NCBI GenBank assembly: GCA_964632945.1
Contig: CAZWCX010000181.1
Span: 1-11,878, forward strand
From: CAZWCX01 sp964632945
GTDB taxonomy: Bacteria > Planctomycetota > MHYJ01 > WSZJ01 > CAZWCX01
Direction: 5' to 3'
Length of the DNA stretch: 11,878 bases
Shown here: one piece after another, positions 7,343 to 11,878 of the stretch
Position numbering within the stretch: the first letter of the stretch is position 1
Layout of the letters: the number at the start of each line of letters is the position of its first letter
Made by a program: the position numbers and the translations under genes
The notes under the pieces: model-generated
What the model was told of the DNA's origin: nothing
The model's input: only the letters and a program-made list of their open reading frames with translations
Database searches by the model: none

Positions 7343-7371
7343 TTGCCGCGCGGTTCCCTCTTTGCTACCCT
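7343..7371 (+). promoter_or_regulatory. Predicted promoter for the kinase gene
   Basis: TTGCCG (7343-7348) and TACCCT (7366-7371) are 17 bp apart. The -10 box is preceded by TGC, making an extended -10 (TGnTAnnnT). Transcription would begin near 7378, giving a leader of about 32 nt to ATG 7410. It lies back to back with the tdh promoter. Confidence 0.42.
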
Positions 7372-7409
7372 CGGGTCGATGTCCCGGCCTTCCCGCGTCC
7401 GAGGCCCCC

Positions 7410-10400
7410 ATGAGTCATCCCGAACGCCCCGCGCCGCCCGCCCGCGCCGGGCCCACCGGACGGTACGAGGTCCTCCGCGAACTCGGCCGCGGCGGCATGG
7501 GCGTCGTCTACCTCGCCCGCCACCTCGGCCTCGGCTCCCTCGCCGCCGTCAAGATCCTCCTGCCCGGGGACGGCGCCGGCGCGGAGGCGGTCCGGCGCTT
7601 CCACAAGGAGGCCGAGGCCCTCGCCCGCCTCCGCCATCCGGGCATCGTCGGCGTCCATGACCTCTGGACCGACGGTCCCCGCACCTGCCTCGCGATGGAG
7701 TACGTGGAAGGGGAGACCCTCGCCGCCTGGGCGGGCGGTCGTGCGCTCGACGCGCGTGCGGCGGTGGACGTCGCCCGCCAGATCGCCGAGGCGGTCGCCT
7801 GCGCCCACGAACACGACATCCTGCACCGCGACCTCAAGCCCGCCAACGTCCTCCGCGATCACGCGGGCCGCTGCAAGGTCACCGACTTCGGGCTCGCCCG
7901 CCTCGTCGACGCCGGCGGGGAACGCGACACCCGCACCGGCCAGATCCTCGGCACGCCCGAATACATGAGCCCGGAACAGGCCGAAGAAGGGGGGAAGCAC
8001 GTTGGTCCGCGCAGCGACGTCTACCAGGTGGGCGCGATCCTCTACGAGCTCCTCACCGGCACCTGCGCCTACGAGGGGGTCTCGGGGATGGAGGCGATCT
8101 TCCTCAAGGTGCGCCAGGATCCGCCGCCGCCGGGGATCGACCCGGGCGCAGAGACGATCTGCCTCAAGGCGATGGCCCGCGACCCGCGCGACCGGTACGC
8201 GACCGCGGCGGAGCTGGCGCAGGACTGCGCCCGCTTCCTCGCCGGCGAGCCGATCCTGGCGCGTCGGGAGGGGCCCGTTCGCCGCGCCCTCCGCGCCGCG
8301 CGGCGCCGCCCGGCTCTCTCCGCCGCCGTCGTCGCCCTCGCGGCTGCCCTCGCTCTCGCCGCCGGAGCCGGGGCGACCGCCCGCCGCGGGGAAATGGAAA
8401 AGCAGCGCCTCGCCGCCCAGGTCCTCGACCGGCTTCGCGCCGCCGCCCGCGCCGGGCTCGACGCCACCCTCGTCGTCCGCCGCGCCGGCGGGTCGATCGC
8501 GCAGGCCCGCGAGTCGTTCCTTCCCCCGCTCGAGACCGCCGTCCGCGAGGCGATCGCCGCGGATCCGACCCTCGCCGAGCCCCACGGACACCTCGGCCGC
8601 ATGTACCGGGCGCTCCTCCGCTTCGACCCGGCCTACGAGGAACAGGAGCGCGCCCTCGCCAAGGACCCGAACTACGCCCCCGCCCGATACGAGCGCGCCG
8701 TCCTGGCTTCCTTCAAGATCAACCGCCGCGTCATGGATCTCCGCGAGGACTGGTGGCGCACCGAGTGCCTCCGCGTCGCCGGCCGTATCGAGTCGGGCGC
8801 GCCCCCGCCGGAGCCGGGGCACGCCCCCGGCGAGGCCGAACTGGCCGCCGGCGACGCGCAGTGCCGCGCCTGGGCCGCCCAGGGAGGCGAAGACCTCGCC
8901 TTCCTCGAACGCGCCCCCGCCGAGGCCCTGCGCCGCGACCTCCCCGCCGCCGCCGTGCCCTGCCTCCGCGGCATGCTCCTCCTCTACGGCGGGGGGACCG
9001 CCGCCCTTCCCGAGGCCCGCCGCTGGCTCGAGCAGGCGGTGCGCGACGACCCGGAATGCGAGGAGGCGTGCGAAAGCCTCGCCCGACTCGAGACGCTCGA
9101 GGATCGCCCCGAACGCGCGATCGAGATCTTCGATGCCGGGCTCGCCGTGGACAAAGGGTACATCCCGTATCTGGCCAACCGCGCCATGGCCCGGCTCACC
9201 CTCGCCGGCCGCCCCGACGTGACGTACGAACGGGCGCTGGAGCACCTGAGCGCCGCGGCCGAGGATCTGCGCCGCTCGGTCGCCCTCGACCCCGAACTCC
9301 GGCTGGGATGGCACGCCCTGGGGGACGTTCTGTCCCAGCTCGCGGGACGGCGGAGCGGAGCCGCCGCCGCCGACGCGGAACGTCGCGAAGCCGACGAGGC
9401 ATACAGCCGCGCCATCGCCCTCGATCCGGACCCCCTGCGCCCGACCCAGTCGCGCGGGATGGCCCGCATGACCGCGGCGATCGAAAAGTCCCAGCGGGGG
9501 ATCGACGCGGAGGCCGAATTCGCCGCCGCCGCCGGTGATCTCGATTTCGCCGCCGCGCGCCTGCCGGACACCCCCGAGGGAGTGCTCGCCGCCGGCATCC
9601 TGCGCTTCGAATGGGCGCGGGCCCGGCTCGACGCCGGGGGAGAGGTGGAGCCCCTGCTCGACCGCGCGCTCGCCGACCTCGACCTCGCCGTCCGGCGCAA
9701 TCCGCTCTCCGCGGAGGGCTGGTTGCGCCGCGGCGACGCCCGCCAGATTCGCGGCAACGTCCGCGACGAACGCGGCGGCGACGGCGATCCCGACTACGCC
9801 GCCGCCGAGGCGGACTACGACCGCGCCATTGAACTCCAGCCCGACGTCGGCGCTTTCCTCGGTCGCGGGCTGACCCGGCTCAACCGCGGTCAGGCGCGCA
9901 CCAATGTGGGTCGCGACCCCGGAGATCTCTTCCTGCGGGCGGAGGAGGACTTCTCCCGGGCCATCGAGCTCGCCCCCCGGTTCCATCGGGGCTGGCTCGA
10001 CCGTGCCCTCGCGCGCATGCATCGGGCGAAGCAACTCGACGAGGAGGGCGGAGACGGCGAACCGGTCCACGCCGCCGCCGAAGCGGACGCCGTGCGCGGT
10101 CGCGAGTGCGACCCCGATGACCCGATCGTCGGCCTGACCCTCGGTGAGATCCGCCTTCAGCGCGCCGTCGCCGCCGCCCGCCGCGGTCGGCGCGAACGTG
10201 CCCGGGCGGGATTCGAGCAGGCGGAGGCGGCCCTGGACTCCGTTCTGGCGCGGTTGCCGGCCTCGGCGCGGGCGCGATCCCTGCGGGGGCGCGCGCGCCT
10301 CGAACGCGCCAACCTTCTCGACGACCAGGGCACGTATCGACCCGAACTCTATCGCGCGGCCGCCGACGACTACCAGGCCGCGCTCGCCCGCAACCCCGAC

Positions 10401-11255
10401 CTCGCGTTCGACCACCTTCACCTGGGAGACGTCTATCGCCACTGGGCGTTGGCTGCCGAGCGCCGGCGGGAGGACCCGGAACCGCTCTGGCAACGCGCCG
10501 AGGAAGCCTACGGACGGGTCGTCGAAATCCACCCCCGCTTTCCCGATGGATGGAGCAATCGCGCGCACGTCCGCGAGCTTCGCGCCGAGTTCCGCGTCGC
10601 CGCCGGCGGGGACCCGGCCGTCGATCGCCGGGCCGCGCTTGCCGACCTCGGGCACGCCCTTGCGCTGGACCCCACCTGGGTCGGCCTCCGCATCCGCCGC
10701 GGCCACCTCTTTCACGCGCTGGGGGAGTGGCAGGCGGCCGTCGCCGAGTACGAGGCCGTCGCCCGCGATACCCCGGAGGCGGAGATCGAATTCGGCGCCC
10801 GCCTCCACGACGCCCGCAGCCGACTCGGCGCCCCGACCCCCGAGAACTGGACGGTCTGGCTCGATCGCGGCTTCGGCGCGATCTACGAGGATCGGCACGC
10901 CGAAGCGGTCGAATGGCTCGAGCGCGCGCTCTCGGCCTACCCCCGTCGTCTGGCGGAGCTGCCGACCGACGCCCGGCCGCGGTACGAGGAGGCCGCGCGG
11001 GAACCGCGGCGCAACGTCCACTACGACCTCGCCTGCGCCCTGGCGCAGTGGAGCGCCGGAAACGCCGCTCCCGGACCGGCGGGACCGCCCCCGTCCGACG
11101 CCGCCGCACTGCGCGAGCGCGCGTTCCGGCACCTGGAGGAGGCCGTCCGGCTGGGTTGGGAGGACGCGGAACACCTGGAGGCGGACGAAGACCTCTCCCC
11201 GCTGCACGACGACCCGCGCTGGCGGGCGATCGTGCGGGAGAGCCGCGGGGGGTAG
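7410..11255 (+). CDS. Transmembrane Ser/Thr protein kinase with long TPR-repeat tail
   Basis: 1281 residues from ATG 7410; GAGG at 7401-7404 is a modest ribosome binding site. The kinase domain (about 19-280) has all the catalytic motifs of the PknB/Hanks type: Gly loop 'GRGGMG' (26-31), K48, 'HRDLKPAN' (139-146), 'DFG' (159-161) and 'GTPEYMSPEQ' (181-190), so it should be active. A basic stretch (about 290-300) precedes a single membrane helix (about 301-323). The remainder would then be outside the cytoplasm, unless the hydrophobic segment is not membrane-spanning. The tail has canonical TPRs at 385-418 and 547-580, eleven expanded repeats at 581-1086, and another canonical TPR at 1087-1120. 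A further TPR-like unit lies near 1148-1180. A closing module (1202-1276, 'HLEEAVRLGWEDAEHL' and 'LSPLHDDPRW') is typical of TPR-tailed bacterial kinases. The ligand or partner is unknown. The gene is divergent from tdh and convergent with katG. Confidence 0.96.
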   Translation: MSHPERPAPPARAGPTGRYEVLRELGRGGMGVVYLARHLGLGSLAAVKILLPGDGAGAEAVRRFHKEAEALARLRHPGIVGVHDLWTDGPRTCLAMEYVEGETLAAWAGGRALDARAAVDVARQIAEAVACAHEHDILHRDLKPANVLRDHAGRCKVTDFGLARLVDAGGERDTRTGQILGTPEYMSPEQAEEGGKHVGPRSDVYQVGAILYELLTGTCAYEGVSGMEAIFLKVRQDPPPPGIDPGAETICLKAMARDPRDRYATAAELAQDCARFLAGEPILARREGPVRRALRAARRRPALSAAVVALAAALALAAGAGATARRGEMEKQRLAAQVLDRLRAAARAGLDATLVVRRAGGSIAQARESFLPPLETAVREAIAADPTLAEPHGHLGRMYRALLRFDPAYEEQERALAKDPNYAPARYERAVLASFKINRRVMDLREDWWRTECLRVAGRIESGAPPPEPGHAPGEAELAAGDAQCRAWAAQGGEDLAFLERAPAEALRRDLPAAAVPCLRGMLLLYGGGTAALPEARRWLEQAVRDDPECEEACESLARLETLEDRPERAIEIFDAGLAVDKGYIPYLANRAMARLTLAGRPDVTYERALEHLSAAAEDLRRSVALDPELRLGWHALGDVLSQLAGRRSGAAAADAERREADEAYSRAIALDPDPLRPTQSRGMARMTAAIEKSQRGIDAEAEFAAAAGDLDFAAARLPDTPEGVLAAGILRFEWARARLDAGGEVEPLLDRALADLDLAVRRNPLSAEGWLRRGDARQIRGNVRDERGGDGDPDYAAAEADYDRAIELQPDVGAFLGRGLTRLNRGQARTNVGRDPGDLFLRAEEDFSRAIELAPRFHRGWLDRALARMHRAKQLDEEGGDGEPVHAAAEADAVRGRECDPDDPIVGLTLGEIRLQRAVAAARRGRRERARAGFEQAEAALDSVLARLPASARARSLRGRARLERANLLDDQGTYRPELYRAAADDYQAALARNPDLAFDHLHLGDVYRHWALAAERRREDPEPLWQRAEEAYGRVVEIHPRFPDGWSNRAHVRELRAEFRVAAGGDPAVDRRAALADLGHALALDPTWVGLRIRRGHLFHALGEWQAAVAEYEAVARDTPEAEIEFGARLHDARSRLGAPTPENWTVWLDRGFGAIYEDRHAEAVEWLERALSAYPRRLAELPTDARPRYEEAAREPRRNVHYDLACALAQWSAGNAAPGPAGPPPSDAAALRERAFRHLEEAVRLGWEDAEHLEADEDLSPLHDDPRWRAIVRESRGG
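9150..10667 (+). repeat. Eleven tandem expanded (~46-residue) TPR units within the kinase
   Basis: Residues 581-1086 divide at a recurring [D/N/H/L]P boundary into units of 46, 45, 46, 46, 46, 45, 46, 48, 46, 46 and 46 residues. That totals 506, exactly 11 x 46. Only the first unit begins with DK instead of xP; units 6 and 7 begin QP and AP. Each unit reads as helix A (for example 'GWLDRALARMHRA'), then an extra loop of about 12 residues often rich in Gly, Asp and Pro ('GGDGDP', 'GGDGEP', 'RREDPEP', 'AGGEVEP'), then helix B ending in 'RAIELxP' or similar. Units immediately before (547-580) and after (1087-1120) are the ordinary 34 residues. The repeat is at protein level; DNA identity between units is low. 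Confidence 0.85.
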
Positions 11256-11313
11256 GGGCAGCCGCGACGCGCCCCGCCCGGTCGCGCCCGGGCGTCTCGC
11301 CCTCGGGAATCCT

Positions 11314-11351
11314 TCGCCGCACTGCCGCCCCCGCCGCGCGCGGTGCGGCGA
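11314..11351. terminator. Weak inverted repeat between the convergent kinase and katG genes
   Basis: TCGCCGCAC (11314-11322) and GTGCGGCGA (11343-11351) form a perfect 9-bp stem around a 20-nt, highly GC-rich loop. It lies midway in the 120-bp space between two convergent stop codons, where a shared bidirectional terminator would be expected. There is no T-run on either side and the loop is long, so support is modest. I see nothing else in this spacer. Confidence 0.3.
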
Positions 11352-11375
11352 CGACTCCGGATTCGAACGCCGGCC

Positions 11376-11878
11376 CTACGATCGGCCGAGGTCGAACCGG
11401 TCCAGGGTCATCACCTTGTTCCAGACGTCCACGAAGTCGTGCAGGAACTTCTCCTGGGCGTCGTCACAGGCATAGACCTCCGCCAGCGCCCGGAGCTGGG
11501 AGTTCGCGCCGAAGACCAGATCCACGCGCGTCGCCGTCCACCGGGGCGCGCCGGTGGCCCGGTCCCGCCCCTCGAACACGTCCGGATCCATCGCCGTCGC
11601 CTGCCACTTCGTGCCCATGTCGAGCAGGTTGACGAAGAAATCGTTCGAAAGCGCCTCCGGCCGCGTGGTGAAGACGCCGTGTCGCGACCCCCCGAAGTTG
11701 GAGTCCAGCACCCGCATCCCGCCCAGGAGCACCGTCATCTCCGGCGCGGTCAGGGTCAGCAGCTGCGCCTTGTCGATCAGCAGTTCCTCCGGCGGGACGG
11801 CGTACCGGGCCTTCCGGTAGTTCCGGAACCCGTCCGCGATCGGCTCGAGCACGGCGAAGGAATCCACGTCCGTCTGTT
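11376..11878 (-). CDS. katG: Catalase-peroxidase KatG, C-terminal part (truncated by window edge)
   Basis: The last 167 codons are visible and the frame runs off the right edge, so the true start lies outside. The text 'QTDVDSFAVLEPIADGFRNY', followed by 'LLIDKAQLLTLTAPEMTVLLGGMR', 'SNDFFVNLLDM', 'DLVFGANSQLRALAEVYA' and the end 'DRFDL', follows E. coli KatG nearly motif for motif. KatG is a heme enzyme that decomposes H2O2 and oxidises electron donors. The part seen here is the C-terminal, heme-less half of the duplicated peroxidase fold, which supports the active site but carries no catalytic residues. A GTG within the frame at 11867 is an internal Val codon, not a start. The gene converges on the kinase gene with 120 bp between their stops. 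Confidence 0.95.
   Translation of the reverse strand, partial: QTDVDSFAVLEPIADGFRNYRKARYAVPPEELLIDKAQLLTLTAPEMTVLLGGMRVLDSNFGGSRHGVFTTRPEALSNDFFVNLLDMGTKWQATAMDPDVFEGRDRATGAPRWTATRVDLVFGANSQLRALAEVYACDDAQEKFLHDFVDVWNKVMTLDRFDLGRS

Noticed and set aside
4584..7409. The kinase reading frame stays open for over 900 codons upstream, antisense to kbl and tdh
   Set aside because: The translation upstream of ATG 7410 has no domain and crosses the N gap. The kinase homology begins a few residues after ATG 7410, which has its own ribosome binding site and promoter.
9150..10667. The kinase repeats as a recent DNA tandem duplication
   Set aside because: The 46-residue period is clear in protein but units differ widely in DNA and residue content. 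This is an old, diverged array, not a fresh minisatellite expansion.
7365..11207. A 1280-codon open frame antisense to the kinase gene
   Set aside because: In very GC-rich DNA the strand opposite a real gene is often free of stop codons. The translation is low-complexity Gly/Arg/Ala text with no recognisable domain, while the plus strand encodes a complete kinase and TPR array.
11355..11385. GGATTCGAAC near the katG stop resembles the T-arm of a tRNA on the minus strand
   Set aside because: The flanking bases do not form a proper five-pair T stem. The expected anticodon and D arms would fall within katG coding sequence, and no acceptor stem partner is visible.

Overview
This is a very GC-rich bacterial window, read as part of a metagenome-style scaffold because it carries a run of ten Ns (4853-4862). 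No marker gene fixes the taxon. The content fits Planctomycetota best and Myxococcota or a similar large-genome, GC-rich phylum second: a giant Hanks-type Ser/Thr kinase with a TPR tail, a PQQ-dehydrogenase/diheme cytochrome fusion, and a membrane-anchored double vWA protein. This assignment is inference only.

Layout. On the minus strand, 7256 down to 66, four genes are packed head to tail and look like one operon. They are an SDR-type L-threonine dehydrogenase (7256-6213), glycine C-acetyltransferase Kbl (6194-5007), a glucose/sorbosone-dehydrogenase-like protein fused to a diheme cytochrome c domain (about 5002-2597, 5' end damaged by the gap), and a membrane-anchored protein with two vWA domains (2600-66). 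Spacings are 18 bp, about 4 bp, and a 4-bp ATGA overlap. A strong hairpin (8-50) follows the last gene. Diverging on the plus strand is one very large gene (7410-11255), a transmembrane Ser/Thr kinase whose C-terminal half is a TPR array. Converging on it from the right edge is the 3' end of katG (11878-11376), which is truncated by the window.

How the genes relate. Tdh and Kbl form a complete two-step pathway: L-threonine to 2-amino-3-ketobutyrate, then to glycine and acetyl-CoA. The next two products should act outside the cytoplasm (a cytochrome-linked quinoprotein dehydrogenase and a membrane vWA protein). Their link to threonine breakdown rests only on gene order, and the scaffold gap lies between the two halves. 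The 153-bp divergent spacer (7257-7409) holds a credible promoter in each direction and several GTCCG-containing inverted repeats that could be operators.

The most distinctive feature is in the kinase tail. Eleven consecutive TPR-like units of 45-48 residues (mean exactly 46) occupy residues 581-1086, bracketed on each side by a canonical 34-residue TPR. Each long unit has about 12 extra residues, often Gly/Asp/Pro-rich, apparently between the two helices. The second point needing attention is the sequence at the gap: a signal-peptide-like stretch there lies in a different frame from the dehydrogenase downstream, so the gene model is wrong or the sequence has an indel. There is no gene-free stretch longer than 300 bases. 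I saw no tRNA, rRNA, CRISPR array or insertion sequence.
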